Positions 33,610-43,127 of a DNA stretch of 64,000 bases are shown one piece after another. The DNA lies in assembly GCF_026248825.1 (NCBI RefSeq), contig NZ_CP110973.1, forward strand, positions 5,601,501 through 5,665,500, read 5' to 3'. The notes below the pieces were generated by a model that saw nothing but the letters and a program-made list of their open reading frames with translations, had not been told where the DNA came from and made no database searches. The position numbers and the translations under genes were made by a program. Position 1 is the first letter of the stretch. Each line of letters starts with the position of its first letter. This stretch comes from Larkinella insperata. Its GTDB lineage: Bacteria > Bacteroidota > Bacteroidia > Cytophagales > Spirosomataceae.

Positions 33610-36600
33610 ATGCAAAAAAGTTTATCCCTACGTCATTGCGTGATGAAGAGTATGCAAATTGCTGTTGCCCAGGTGCTGCTGTCGGCCCTGTTCTGTAGCC
33701 TGTCGTTTGCGTACGACAGCCACGCGCAGGAAATTCTGCGAAAAGAGGTTTCGCTCAAAATGGAATCCGTGGAGGTGAAGCAGATCCTGAACCAGATTGA
33801 GAAACAGACCAACATCAAGTTTGTCTACAGCTCCAACAGCATCCGCTCCCACCAGAAAACGTCCATCAACGTGTCAAAGAGCCAGCTCGCCAGGGTGCTC
33901 GACGAGCTGCTGACGCCCCTTAACATTGCCTACGATGTGGTCGATACGCACATTCTGCTGCACCGGAAAGCTCCCGAAAAAACGCCCGTCCCCAGTCGGG
34001 CGGGCCTGCTGAACCTGAAAGGCCGGGTGACCGACGAGAAAGGCGGGGCCATGCCGGGCGTCAGCATCGTGGTGAAAGGCACGCAAACCGGTACGACCAC
34101 CAACGCCGAAGGGCGGTATTCCCTCGACCTGCCCGACGGCAATGCGGTCCTGATTTTCAGCTTCGTGGGGTACAAGGCGCAGGAAGTTCAGGTGGGCGGC
34201 CGGACGGATCTTACGGTGCAACTCGAACCGGAAGCGATGGCGCTCAACGAAGTGGTCGTAACGGCTTTGGGCATTGCCAAAGACAAAAAAGCCCTGACCT
34301 ACGCCGTCACCGAAGTAAAAGGCAGTGACTTTACGCAGGCCCGCGAAGTCAACCTGGGCAACGCCCTGTCGGGCCGGGTTGCCGGGGTCAACGCCACCAG
34401 CACGGCCAACGGCGCGGCCGGTTCCAGCCGGGTCATCATCCGGGGAAACGGTTCGTTAAGCGGTGACAACCAGCCGCTTTACGTTGTCAACGGTATTCCG
34501 ATCAACAACACCAACCAGGGATCACCGGGTACCTACGGCGGCACCGACAAGGGCGATGGATTGCTCAGCATCAACCCCGACGACATTGAAAACATCTCGG
34601 TACTGAAAGGCGGAACGGCCGCGGCCCTGTACGGTTCGCGGGCGGCCAACGGGGTGATTATCATCACGACCAAATCCGGCAAAGGGCAGAAAGGGCTGGG
34701 CGTCGAACTGGCGTCTACCTACACCGCCGAGCGGCCCCTCTCCTTCCCCGACTGGCAGTACGAATACGGATCGGGTTCGCGGGGGGTGAAACCGACGACG
34801 CAGGCCGAAGCCATTGCCAACGGCCGGACCTCGTGGGGGGCGAAACTGGACGGCTCATCGGCCATGCAGCCCGACGGCGTGGCCCGCCCGTACGTAGCGC
34901 AGCGCGACAACGTGAAAAACTTCTACCAGACCGGGAGCACTTTCAGCAACACGCTCGCGATCAGTGGCGGCAACGAAACCACCAACTTCCGGTTTTCGGC
35001 GTCTAACATGGACAACAAGGGCATTGTCGAAAATTCGTCCGTCAACCGCAAAACATTCAGCCTGAGCGCCAACTCCACACTGGCCAAGAAAGTGGTTTTT
35101 GAGGGCAATGTGCAGTACAACCTGGAAACCGTGAAAAACCGAACCTACGTGGCCGACTTTACCAAAAACCCCAACGCTTCGGTGCAGTTGGCCGCTACGA
35201 GCCTCGACATTCGGACGCTGGCACCGGGCTACGACGACCGGGGCTACGAAACGCTCTGGAACGATTACGTTTTTGTAGCCAATCCGTATTTTGTGGTAAA
35301 CAAAGTCCGCAACCAGGACGACCGTCGTCGGGTGATCGGTTCGTTCAGCACGCGGTACAACCTCACGGATTTCCTGTACATCCGGGGTCGGCTGGGCATC
35401 GACCAGTTCACCATTGAGGGCAACGACATTACGCCCACCGGGACGGCCTACAACAACCAGGGCGAGATGAGCACCCGGCGCATCAACACCTCCGAGAGCA
35501 ACGCCGAAGCCATTCTGGGGTTCAACAAAGAGTTTGGCCGTTTTTCGGTCAGTGCGCTCGTGGGCGGCAACAAAATGGTGAATACGTCGAGTGGGGTAAC
35601 GGCTTCAAGCGGTCGGTTCAACGTGCCGTTCAACTACTTTATCACCAACGGGAGCAGCCAGCAGTACACCGAAAGTTTCCGGAAGTTTGGCATCAATTCG
35701 GTGTTCGGTTCGGCGGATATTGGTTACAACAACCTGCTGTACCTGACATTGACGGGTCGGCAGGACTGGTTCTCGACGCTCTCCGCCGACAACAACACGC
35801 TGTTTTATCCGTCGGTGGGTTTGAGCTACGTCCTTTCCGACGCCCTGAAAGCCAAGCCGTCGTGGATGGATTATGCCAAAGTCCGGGCGTCGTGGGCGAA
35901 AGTGGGTGGCGGGGCCCCCGATCCGTACGGTCTGACGCTGGCCTATGCCGCGCCCTCGCAGTCGCACCTGGGCCAACCGCTTATGCTCATCAGCGGAAAC
36001 ACCATTCCCAACAGCGCCCTGAAACCGTATACGTCTACCACCACCGAACTTGGGATTGAAACCCGCCTGTTCCGCAACCAACTGGGCGTGGACCTGACGG
36101 TGTACGACCGCACCACCACCGACGACATCGTCCGGGCCACGGTGCCGTTTTCGTCCAGCTACACCAACGTTTCGCTGAACGTCGGTAAGGTTCGCAACCG
36201 GGGCATCGAGCTGCTGCTGACGGGCACGCCCCTCCGGCTTTCGAACGGTTTTCGGTGGGATGTGAGCTACAACATGGCCTACAACGAAAATACCGTGGTT
36301 ACCATCGCGGACGGGTTGAAAAGCCTGGCTCTGCCCGGTGCTACGGCCCGAACGCAGAACGGTTTTATCTACCACTTCGAAGGAATGCCTTTCGGGATGA
36401 TCGCGGGTTACCGGGCCAGAACCGACGCCAACGGCAAGGTGGTCTACAACGCAGCCAGTGGCCTGCCGCTTCAGAGCCCGTTTATGCCGCTAGGCCGGGG
36501 TGTGCCGCCCCTGACGCTGGGTTTGACCAACACCTTCAGCTATAAGAACTTCTCGCTCAACTTCCTGCTCGACGGCAAATTTGGCTCGAAACTCTACGTG

Positions 36601-37026
36601 TCGACCAACGCTTACGCGACCAACTACGGATTGCACCAACGGACGGTGGAGAACGGCATCCGGGAAACGGGCGTAACGGTAACGGGCGTGGATCCGGAGG
36701 GCAACCCGCTGACTAAAACCATCGACGCCCAGACGTATTTTCAGGGAACGGCTTTTTCGATTACCGACGATTATGTGTCCGACGCCGGGTTTGTCAAATT
36801 TCGGCAGTTGATCTTGGGCTATTCGCTACCCCGGACGGTTTTGGCCAAAACCCCGTTCCAGTCGGCCAGCCTCTCGTTCGTGGCCCGGAATTTACTGCTG
36901 CTCTACAGCCAGGTTAAGAACGTGGATCCCGAGTCAAACTACAGCAGTTCGAACGCCCAGGGGCTGGAAAATTTCGGGGTGCCGCCCACCCGCAGTTTTG
37001 GTCTGAACCTGCTGGTCCGGTTCTGA
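33610..37026 (+). CDS. SusC/RagA-type TonB-dependent outer membrane transporter with STN domain
   Basis: 1138 aa. A signal peptide (to about residue 40) is followed by an STN secretin/TonB N-terminal domain (about 45-120), a carboxypeptidase-regulatory-like domain (about 130-210, LKGRVTDEKGGAMPGVSIVVKG), and a plug with VVVTALGIAKDKKALTYAV. The 22-strand barrel ends in the aromatic residue of LNLLVRF. The STN domain links ligand uptake to the FecR/sigma pair upstream. The transporter works with the SusD lipoprotein encoded 40 nt downstream to import a glycan, peptide or similar oligomer. No degradative enzyme is part of the locus, so the substrate is unknown. Confidence 0.95.
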   Translation: MQKSLSLRHCVMKSMQIAVAQVLLSALFCSLSFAYDSHAQEILRKEVSLKMESVEVKQILNQIEKQTNIKFVYSSNSIRSHQKTSINVSKSQLARVLDELLTPLNIAYDVVDTHILLHRKAPEKTPVPSRAGLLNLKGRVTDEKGGAMPGVSIVVKGTQTGTTTNAEGRYSLDLPDGNAVLIFSFVGYKAQEVQVGGRTDLTVQLEPEAMALNEVVVTALGIAKDKKALTYAVTEVKGSDFTQAREVNLGNALSGRVAGVNATSTANGAAGSSRVIIRGNGSLSGDNQPLYVVNGIPINNTNQGSPGTYGGTDKGDGLLSINPDDIENISVLKGGTAAALYGSRAANGVIIITTKSGKGQKGLGVELASTYTAERPLSFPDWQYEYGSGSRGVKPTTQAEAIANGRTSWGAKLDGSSAMQPDGVARPYVAQRDNVKNFYQTGSTFSNTLAISGGNETTNFRFSASNMDNKGIVENSSVNRKTFSLSANSTLAKKVVFEGNVQYNLETVKNRTYVADFTKNPNASVQLAATSLDIRTLAPGYDDRGYETLWNDYVFVANPYFVVNKVRNQDDRRRVIGSFSTRYNLTDFLYIRGRLGIDQFTIEGNDITPTGTAYNNQGEMSTRRINTSESNAEAILGFNKEFGRFSVSALVGGNKMVNTSSGVTASSGRFNVPFNYFITNGSSQQYTESFRKFGINSVFGSADIGYNNLLYLTLTGRQDWFSTLSADNNTLFYPSVGLSYVLSDALKAKPSWMDYAKVRASWAKVGGGAPDPYGLTLAYAAPSQSHLGQPLMLISGNTIPNSALKPYTSTTTELGIETRLFRNQLGVDLTVYDRTTTDDIVRATVPFSSSYTNVSLNVGKVRNRGIELLLTGTPLRLSNGFRWDVSYNMAYNENTVVTIADGLKSLALPGATARTQNGFIYHFEGMPFGMIAGYRARTDANGKVVYNAASGLPLQSPFMPLGRGVPPLTLGLTNTFSYKNFSLNFLLDGKFGSKLYVSTNAYATNYGLHQRTVENGIRETGVTVTGVDPEGNPLTKTIDAQTYFQGTAFSITDDYVSDAGFVKFRQLILGYSLPRTVLAKTPFQSASLSFVARNLLLLYSQVKNVDPESNYSSSNAQGLENFGVPPTRSFGLNLLVRF

Positions 37027-37066
37027 CCTCCGCCGGTTGTTCACTCACTTAATCCCAGAAACCACC

Positions 37067-38656
37067 ATGAATTCCCTAACGAAACTTCTGAAAAACCATA
37101 CGCTGAAAATTGCCTTCGTGAGCGCCCTGGCCCTGTCGTCCTGCGACCAGGGGTTCGAAGAAATGAACACGAATCCGAACGCCTTTACGGACCCGGTCAT
37201 CAGCAGTTTGTTTTCCAACAGCCTGATCAAAACCGCCGGTGACGGGGACAACAACACGCTCTATGCCAACTCCAAACTGTCGGGCTGCTTCGTGCAGTAC
37301 TTTTCCTCACTGAATCCCTGGCAGTGGACCGGCGATAAATACCTCTACAAACAGGATTACAACAAGGGGCTTTTCGAAACGGCCTACAGCAGCGAGCTGA
37401 AGGAAACCGCCCAGATCATCGACCTGGTAAAAGACAAGCCCGAGCTTTCCAATTACTTAGCCGTGGCTCGCATCTGGCGCGTCTACATCCTGCACCGCGT
37501 AACGGACATGTACGGCGACATTCCCTACACCCAGGCCGGACAGGGTTACACCGACGCCATTTATAAACCGGCTTACGACACCCAGTCGGAGATTTATCCG
37601 GCCATGCTGAAGGATCTGGAGGACAACGCGCTGGCGCTGGACGCGGCCAAAACCACCTTCGGCAACGCCGATTTCATTTACAAAGGCGATGTGACGAAAT
37701 GGAAACGGTTTGCCCATTCGCTGATGCTCCGGCTCGGGATGCGGCTCACGAAAGTAGATCCGGCGCTGGCCCAGACCTGGGTTAAAAAAGCAATTGCGGG
37801 CGGGGTCATGCAGAGCAACGCCGACATCGCTAAGCTGGATCACACGGGCGGTTCGGCCAACAACTGGAACGTGGATGCCTACCTGCTGCAGGGCGGTGAA
37901 GGCGTGCCGCCCTCGGCCCAGGGCAAAGGGTACTCCAAACTGAGCAAAACGTTTATCGACTACCTGAAAGCGACCAAAGACCCCCGGATGCCGTTCTACG
38001 CCACGCTCTGGCAGGGCAACGCCGACGCGTCGAAACTGCCGCAAACCACGGCCCCCGACGTGCAGAAGGGCCTGCCCAGCGGCTACGATTACACAACGAT
38101 CAAGTCGCTGATTCCAAACTGGACCGACAACATGCAGGCCGAATACTCCGAAATCAATATCCACACCATCGCCAGTTTATCAACGCCAACGATTTTCCAG
38201 TCGTACGCGGAAGTGTCGCTTCTGCTGGCCGAAGCCGCGCTGCGGGGCTGGAGCACCGACGATGTAAAGACGCGCTACGAGAATGCCGTCCGGGCGTCGA
38301 TGGAATCCGAAACGCTGTATCCGGGTGGCCTGAGCATTTCACCGGCCGCCATCACCGCCTACCTGACCGCCAATCCGTTCGCCGGAGGTAGTTTTGAAAA
38401 GCAGATGGAGCAGATTCACAACCAGTTCTGGGTGTCGATGTTCATGACCAACGTGGAAGCCTACGCCAACTGGCGCCGGACTGGCTACCCCAAACTGACG
38501 CCCACCAATTACGCAGGCAACGAAACCGGCGGTACCATTCCCCGGCGGCTGCGCTACCCCGAATCGGAAGCCAGCCTGAACACCGATGCCTACACTGCCG
38601 CCGTGCAGAAGCAAGGCCCGGATTTGTTCACGACCCGCGTCTGGTGGGACAAATAA
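37067..38656 (+). CDS. SusD/RagB-type outer membrane lipoprotein
   Basis: 529 aa from the ATG at 37067. The lipoprotein signal ends in LALSSC, with Cys as the lipidated residue, followed by DQGFEEMNTNPNAFTDP. SusD-like_2 family features include the tetratricopeptide-like helices and VARIWRVYILHRVTDMYGDIPYTQA. The protein forms the ligand-binding lid on the SusC barrel. The N-terminal NTNPN motif resembles SusD-like_2 proteins of Cytophagales. A terminator follows at 38678. Confidence 0.94.
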   Translation: MNSLTKLLKNHTLKIAFVSALALSSCDQGFEEMNTNPNAFTDPVISSLFSNSLIKTAGDGDNNTLYANSKLSGCFVQYFSSLNPWQWTGDKYLYKQDYNKGLFETAYSSELKETAQIIDLVKDKPELSNYLAVARIWRVYILHRVTDMYGDIPYTQAGQGYTDAIYKPAYDTQSEIYPAMLKDLEDNALALDAAKTTFGNADFIYKGDVTKWKRFAHSLMLRLGMRLTKVDPALAQTWVKKAIAGGVMQSNADIAKLDHTGGSANNWNVDAYLLQGGEGVPPSAQGKGYSKLSKTFIDYLKATKDPRMPFYATLWQGNADASKLPQTTAPDVQKGLPSGYDYTTIKSLIPNWTDNMQAEYSEINIHTIASLSTPTIFQSYAEVSLLLAEAALRGWSTDDVKTRYENAVRASMESETLYPGGLSISPAAITAYLTANPFAGGSFEKQMEQIHNQFWVSMFMTNVEAYANWRRTGYPKLTPTNYAGNETGGTIPRRLRYPESEASLNTDAYTAAVQKQGPDLFTTRVWWDK

Positions 38657-38677
38657 CGCCTGGCCAGCCCGTTCACC

Positions 38678-38711
38678 GGTCAGTATTCGCACGAATACTG
38701 ACCTTTTTTTT
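38678..38711 (+). terminator. Intrinsic terminator after susD-like gene
   Basis: GGTCAGTATTCG (38678-38689) pairs perfectly with CGAATACTGACC (38692-38703), followed by eight T residues. This separates the SusCD transcript from the bicupin gene. Confidence 0.9.
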
Positions 38712-38768
38712 AGCTAGTTTTGAGCCGTTGTTAGCCTTTTTTCCATCGCGACCCAACCATCCGAACCC

Positions 38769-39533
38769 ATGAAACCGTTCCTGCTGCTGATCTTTCTCGG
38801 TGTTTTTATCCAGCCCTCTCTGGCCCAAACCATTCCTTCGAAGGTCTATTCCTGGAGCAAAGCGCCGGTTACAAAGTACGCTGGTTACGAAGAACGGACG
38901 CTGGTGGAGGGCACTACGCGGGATTTCAACGACTTCAGCGTCCACGGCGTTACGCTTTTTGCCAACCAGCCGGAACCACCCGCCCAGATTGTGGACGACG
39001 AAATTCTGGTGATTGTTAAGGAAGGTGAATTGACCGTCACGCTGGGCGAGCGAATCAAAACGCTGGGGCCCGGCAGCGTGGTGCTGGTGGTACCGGGCGA
39101 TGCGCACCGGTTTACCAACAAAAGCACTAAACCGGTGACCTACTTCGTGATACGGTATACCTCCAAGGAAGTGCCGGACCTGGACCTGACCCGGATGGCG
39201 GGCGGCTCGTTCTGGATCGACTGGACCACCGTGCCCTATAAACCCCACGACAAAGGCGGCATCCGGCGGATGTTCGACCAATCGACGGTCATGTGCAAAC
39301 GCTTCGAAATGCACGTCACCACCCTGAATCCGGGCCTGTGGAGCCACCCGCCCCACACCCACCGGGCCGCCGAAATCCTGCTGCTAATCGAAAATACCGC
39401 CCAGGAAAGCATCGACGGAGTACTGCATCCGGCCGAAGTCGGCGACATCATTTTCCTGGAATCCAACGTCTCCCACGGCATCCAGAATACGGGTTCCAAA
39501 CCGTGTACCTACTTCGCGTTCCAGTTCGAGTAA
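38769..39533 (+). CDS. Secreted bicupin protein
   Basis: 254 aa with a Sec signal (1-19, ending SLAQ). Two cupin folds are visible: cupin 1 around 75-130 (ILVIVKEGELTVTLGERIKTLGPGSVVLVVPGDAHRF) and cupin 2 around 180-250 (HPPHTHRAAEILLLIENTAQ and PAEVGDIIFLESNVSHGI), the latter keeping the metal-binding His residues. The pattern is like ureidoglycine aminohydrolase and polyketide-type bicupins, but the export is unusual for those. TAGTTTTG (38715-38722) may be its -7 box. The terminator before it suggests its own transcript. Confidence 0.8.
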   Translation: MKPFLLLIFLGVFIQPSLAQTIPSKVYSWSKAPVTKYAGYEERTLVEGTTRDFNDFSVHGVTLFANQPEPPAQIVDDEILVIVKEGELTVTLGERIKTLGPGSVVLVVPGDAHRFTNKSTKPVTYFVIRYTSKEVPDLDLTRMAGGSFWIDWTTVPYKPHDKGGIRRMFDQSTVMCKRFEMHVTTLNPGLWSHPPHTHRAAEILLLIENTAQESIDGVLHPAEVGDIIFLESNVSHGIQNTGSKPCTYFAFQFE

Positions 39534-39543
39534 CGGCTTTCCC

Positions 39544-41013
39544 TCATCCCCGCGTTAGTTTTCGCATCAACGCGACGCTTTGTTCCAGCTCGGTTTCCGT
39601 ACTCGACGCGAAGCCCAGCCGCGTGCTGTTGAGCGATTGTCCGGGCGGGTTGTGGGCCAGTCCGTCGGCGAACGTCAACCCTTCCCGCCGGGCTTTTCCG
39701 GCCAGTTCTTTCAGGTCAATGTTGGGGTCAAAACGCGCCCAGACCGCCAGGCCACCCTCCGGTTTGGCGAACTGTACCACGCCGTTCAATTCGTTTTCTA
39801 GCAGGGAACAGAAGTGTTGACAACGGGCCGCGTAGGCCAGGTGGGCTTTTTTCAGATGCCGTCGCAGGTCGCCGTTGCGAAATAACTGCCCCACCGCAAA
39901 TTCGAGCATGGTGTCGCCCTGCCGGTCGATGATCCGGCGCAGACGGGCCAGTTCATCAATGACGGCTTCCGGAGCCACCACGTACCCAATCCGAAACGCC
40001 GGAGCCACCGACTTCGACAGCGAGCCGACGTAAATCACCATGCCGTGCGGATCGGCACTGGCCAGCGGCAGAATCGGGCGACGGAGGTAGTGAAATTCGT
40101 AATCATAATCGTCTTCCAGAATCGCAAAACCGTGCTGCCGGCTGAGTTGCAGGAGCCGCAGCCGGCGGTCGGGCGGCATCGTTACGGTGGTCGGGTAATG
40201 GTGGTGGGGCGTCACATACACCAGCCGAACCGACCGACGCCCGCAGATGTCGGCCAGAGCCTCCACGTCCATCCCGTGCTCATCGACGGGAACCGTCAGC
40301 AGGTTGGCACCGGTTTGCCAAAAATTCATGTTGGCCCCCGACCAGTTGGTTTCGCCCACCACGGCGCTCTGGCCCGGTTCCAGCAGCAAGGTGCTCGCCA
40401 GATGGATGCCCATGATGCTGCCCCGCACCAGCAAAATGTTGTCCGGCGTGGTCTGGAGCGCCCGGGTTTCATTCAGAAAAACCGATAGTTCTTCCCGCAA
40501 TAGCCGGTTGCCTTTCGGGTCGCCGTAGCCAAAATGCTGCTGCGGATTGCCCCATTGAAAATACGAGCGGTAGGCCCGGGCCAGTTCGTCCATGGGGGCC
40601 ATCCGAATATCCGGAAAACCGTCGTCCAACCGCAGGCCGTCGTTCATGAGCAACAGGGGCCGGGCCAGGTGCGCTCGCCGGACGAACGAATAACCGGGTT
40701 CCGCTGGGCCTTTTTGCCCGTCATTTCTTTTGTCAATGGGCTTTGGCAACACCAGCGGCAACTGACCCGCCACAAACGTACCGCTGCCCGCCCGCGCTTC
40801 GAGCCAGCCCTCCGCCAGCAGTTCATCGTAGGCGGCAATGACGGTTTTGCGGTGGAGCTTCAGCAAATCAGCCAACTGGCGCGTACCCGGCAACTTCTGT
40901 CCCGTTGGCAATACCCCTTCGCCAATCAGTTGCCGGATTTGCCCGGCCAGTTGCAGAAACACCGCCGTTTGGGCGGATTTATCAAGGGCAATCAGGGATT
41001 TGAACGGCAGCAT
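39544..41013 (-). CDS. MocR/PdxR-type transcriptional regulator (GntR HTH plus aminotransferase domain)
   Basis: 489 aa. The N-terminal winged helix (about 15-80) has GQKLPGTRQLADLLKLHRKTVIAAYDEL; the C-terminal fold-type I aminotransferase domain (about 110-489) carries the PLP lysine in YVGSLSKSVAPAFRIGYV. MocR proteins sense PLP and often control vitamin B6 salvage genes. It is divergent from a pyridoxamine-phosphate-oxidase-family gene, the usual target arrangement, and the 111-bp gap contains an inverted repeat (41058-41077). Confidence 0.93.
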   Translation of the reverse strand: MLPFKSLIALDKSAQTAVFLQLAGQIRQLIGEGVLPTGQKLPGTRQLADLLKLHRKTVIAAYDELLAEGWLEARAGSGTFVAGQLPLVLPKPIDKRNDGQKGPAEPGYSFVRRAHLARPLLLMNDGLRLDDGFPDIRMAPMDELARAYRSYFQWGNPQQHFGYGDPKGNRLLREELSVFLNETRALQTTPDNILLVRGSIMGIHLASTLLLEPGQSAVVGETNWSGANMNFWQTGANLLTVPVDEHGMDVEALADICGRRSVRLVYVTPHHHYPTTVTMPPDRRLRLLQLSRQHGFAILEDDYDYEFHYLRRPILPLASADPHGMVIYVGSLSKSVAPAFRIGYVVAPEAVIDELARLRRIIDRQGDTMLEFAVGQLFRNGDLRRHLKKAHLAYAARCQHFCSLLENELNGVVQFAKPEGGLAVWARFDPNIDLKELAGKARREGLTFADGLAHNPPGQSLNSTRLGFASSTETELEQSVALMRKLTRG

Positions 41014-41057
41014 ACCGGACTACTGGTTTTTCAAAAACTGGACGATTTGACTAGCCC

Positions 41058-41077
41058 GGCAAAATAGCACTTTTGCC
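41058..41077. promoter_or_regulatory. Candidate MocR operator in divergent promoter region
   Basis: GGCAAAA (41058-41064), TAGCAC, TTTTGCC (41071-41077): a perfect 7-bp inverted repeat between the divergent MocR and FMN-binding protein genes, 44 bp before the MocR start and 47 bp before the other start. Confidence 0.5.
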
Positions 41078-41124
41078 GCACGAACCGTAACAACAGGTAC
41101 GAAAATCATTTCCCAATAGCGCCC

Positions 41125-41748
41125 ATGCAAACGCCACGAACCACGCCCAGCCGCTCGGCCAAACGCGCCCACTACGACTCCGAATCCATTTACGCCATCC
41201 TGGACGAAGCCCTGTATTGCACCATCAGCTACGCCGTCGACGGTCAGCCCTGGTCGCTGCCCACGGCTTTTGCCCGCGACGGTGACCGGCTGCTGATCCA
41301 CGGTTCGGTGGGCAGTCACTTCATCAGGGAGGTAGAGAAGGGCATTCCGGTCTGCATCTCGGTGACCCTCCTCGACGGGTTGGTGCTGGCTAAATCGGGA
41401 TTCAGTCACTCGGTCAATTACCGCTCCGTGATCGTTTTTGCGCGGGCCGAAAAAGTGGACGACTACGACCAGAAAGTACGCGCCCTGGCCCTGATCACGG
41501 ATCAACTCATCCCGAACCGGTGGGCGGATCTGCGCCCGGAAACCGCCAGCGAGATTCGCAAGACCACGGTGCTTTCGTTTTCGCTGGAAGAAGCTTCGGC
41601 CAAAACCCGGACCGGTGGCCCCAACGACGAACCCGAAGACAAGGAGTTGCCCATCTGGTCGGGCGTCATTCCGCTCGAAACCGTGCGCCGGGCGGCCATT
41701 CCGGATGAGTCGAGCCAGTTGTTGCCGTTGCCGGCGTACCTGCGCTAG
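41125..41748 (+). CDS. Pyridoxamine 5'-phosphate oxidase family FMN-binding protein
   Basis: 207 aa, cytosolic. The split-barrel fold is indicated by LDEALYCTISYAVDGQPWSLPTAFARDGDRLLIHGSVGSHF and SHSVNYRSVIVFARAEKV, with the C-terminal part ELPIWSGVIPL. This places it in the Pyridox_ox_2/NimA-like group rather than canonical PdxH. It probably binds FMN and reduces or oxidises an unknown small molecule; the nitroimidazole-reductase link applies only to some family members. The divergent MocR regulator and the operator-like repeat suggest PLP-linked control. Confidence 0.86.
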   Translation: MQTPRTTPSRSAKRAHYDSESIYAILDEALYCTISYAVDGQPWSLPTAFARDGDRLLIHGSVGSHFIREVEKGIPVCISVTLLDGLVLAKSGFSHSVNYRSVIVFARAEKVDDYDQKVRALALITDQLIPNRWADLRPETASEIRKTTVLSFSLEEASAKTRTGGPNDEPEDKELPIWSGVIPLETVRRAAIPDESSQLLPLPAYLR

Positions 41749-41833
41749 CCCATCGCGATGAGTAGGAATTGCCGGTAATCACGTTTTTCAATCATTCAGC
41801 CCATCCGCGGCTACCGCCTAAACCGTGTTACCG

Positions 41834-43108
41834 ATGATCAACCGTCGCGAATTTCTCCACCAAACTCCGTCGCTGCTGGGGCTGCTGATGAGCCTTCCGG
41901 CGCTGGCTCAAACCGGTCGGGCGGCCAAAAAATCGATAATTCTGCGGTCGTCCTGGCAGACGGTCAACATCGGCGACATTGGCCATACACCCGGCGTAAT
42001 TGCGTTGCTGGAAAAATACCTGCCCGAGGTGGAGGTGCGGCTCTGGCCGTCGAGCGTAGACAACGGGGTGGCCGAATTGTTGCAAAAACGGTTTCCCAAG
42101 GTGCCGATCATCCAGACGCCGGACGCCATCAGCCGGGCTTTCAGCGAATGCAGCTTTTTGCTCCACGGCTCCGGGCCGTCGCTGGTGGCCCGCAATGATG
42201 TGAAGCGGTGGAGCCAGGAAACGGGCAAACCGTACGGCATTTACGGCATTACTTTTCCCGGCGTGTACGCGCCCGGAGCGGCTGCCAACCAGATCAATCC
42301 GCTGGATGTGGAACTGCTCAATAAGGCACAGTTCGTCTTCTTCCGCGATTCGGTTTCGCTCGGCATTGCCCAAAAAGCCGGAATTGCTAGCCCGATCATG
42401 GAGTTTGCCCCGGATGGCGCGTTTGCCGTGGATTTCCGAAACGATTCGGCAGCCACGGATTTTTTGCAAAAGAATGGGCTGAAGGAAGGCCAGTTTCTGT
42501 GCGTTATTCCGCGGTCGCGTTTTACGCCCTACTGGGAAATTCCAAGCAAGAAAACACCGTTCAACCCGGAGCGCAATGCCCGGAACGAAGCCCTGCGCGA
42601 ACACGACCACGCCCCGCTGCGGGACGCAATCACGGCGGTGGTCCGGCAGACGCCCCTGAAAATCCTGATTGTACCGGAAGACGAAACGCAGGTGAAGCTC
42701 GGTAAGCAGATTCTGCTGGACAAACTGCCGGATGACGTCAGGAAAAAAGTAGTCTGGCGCGACCGTTACTGGCTCACCGACGAAGCCGTCAGCACTTACG
42801 TCCGCTCGGCGGGTTTGTTCGGGCTGGAAATGCACTCGCCCATCCTATGCATCGGCCACGGCATTCCGGCCATCGTCTGCCGGTTTGCCGAACAGACCAG
42901 CAAAGGCTTCATGTGGCAGAACATTGGCCTGGGCGACTGGCTGTTTGACGTAGACAAACCCGAAGACGTGGCCCGCATCGTTCCGGCCGTCCTGGCGATG
43001 GCCCAAGACCCCAAAGCCGCTCGCGAAAAAGCCGCCCAAGGCCGGGCGTTTGTGGAAAAACGCCAGCGTGAAACGATGGCAATTCTGGCTAAAACGCTGA
43101 TGATTTGA
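41834..43108 (+). CDS. Polysaccharide pyruvyl transferase family protein with Tat signal
   Basis: 424 aa from the ATG at 41834. Residues 1-30 form a Tat-type signal (INRREFLHQTPSLLGLLMSLPALAQT). The remainder matches the polysaccharide pyruvyl transferase superfamily, with SWQTVNIGDIGHTPGV near the start, LLHGSGPSLVARND, and YVRSAGLFGLEMHSPILCIGHGIPAI, the last being the GT-B-like donor-site region. Pyruvyl transferases use cytoplasmic phosphoenolpyruvate, so an exported member must do something else or be misread; this is discussed as a finding. Neighbours are not an exopolysaccharide cluster. Confidence 0.75.
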   Translation: MINRREFLHQTPSLLGLLMSLPALAQTGRAAKKSIILRSSWQTVNIGDIGHTPGVIALLEKYLPEVEVRLWPSSVDNGVAELLQKRFPKVPIIQTPDAISRAFSECSFLLHGSGPSLVARNDVKRWSQETGKPYGIYGITFPGVYAPGAAANQINPLDVELLNKAQFVFFRDSVSLGIAQKAGIASPIMEFAPDGAFAVDFRNDSAATDFLQKNGLKEGQFLCVIPRSRFTPYWEIPSKKTPFNPERNARNEALREHDHAPLRDAITAVVRQTPLKILIVPEDETQVKLGKQILLDKLPDDVRKKVVWRDRYWLTDEAVSTYVRSAGLFGLEMHSPILCIGHGIPAIVCRFAEQTSKGFMWQNIGLGDWLFDVDKPEDVARIVPAVLAMAQDPKAAREKAAQGRAFVEKRQRETMAILAKTLMI

Positions 43109-43127
43109 TGATCACAACGGAAGATGT

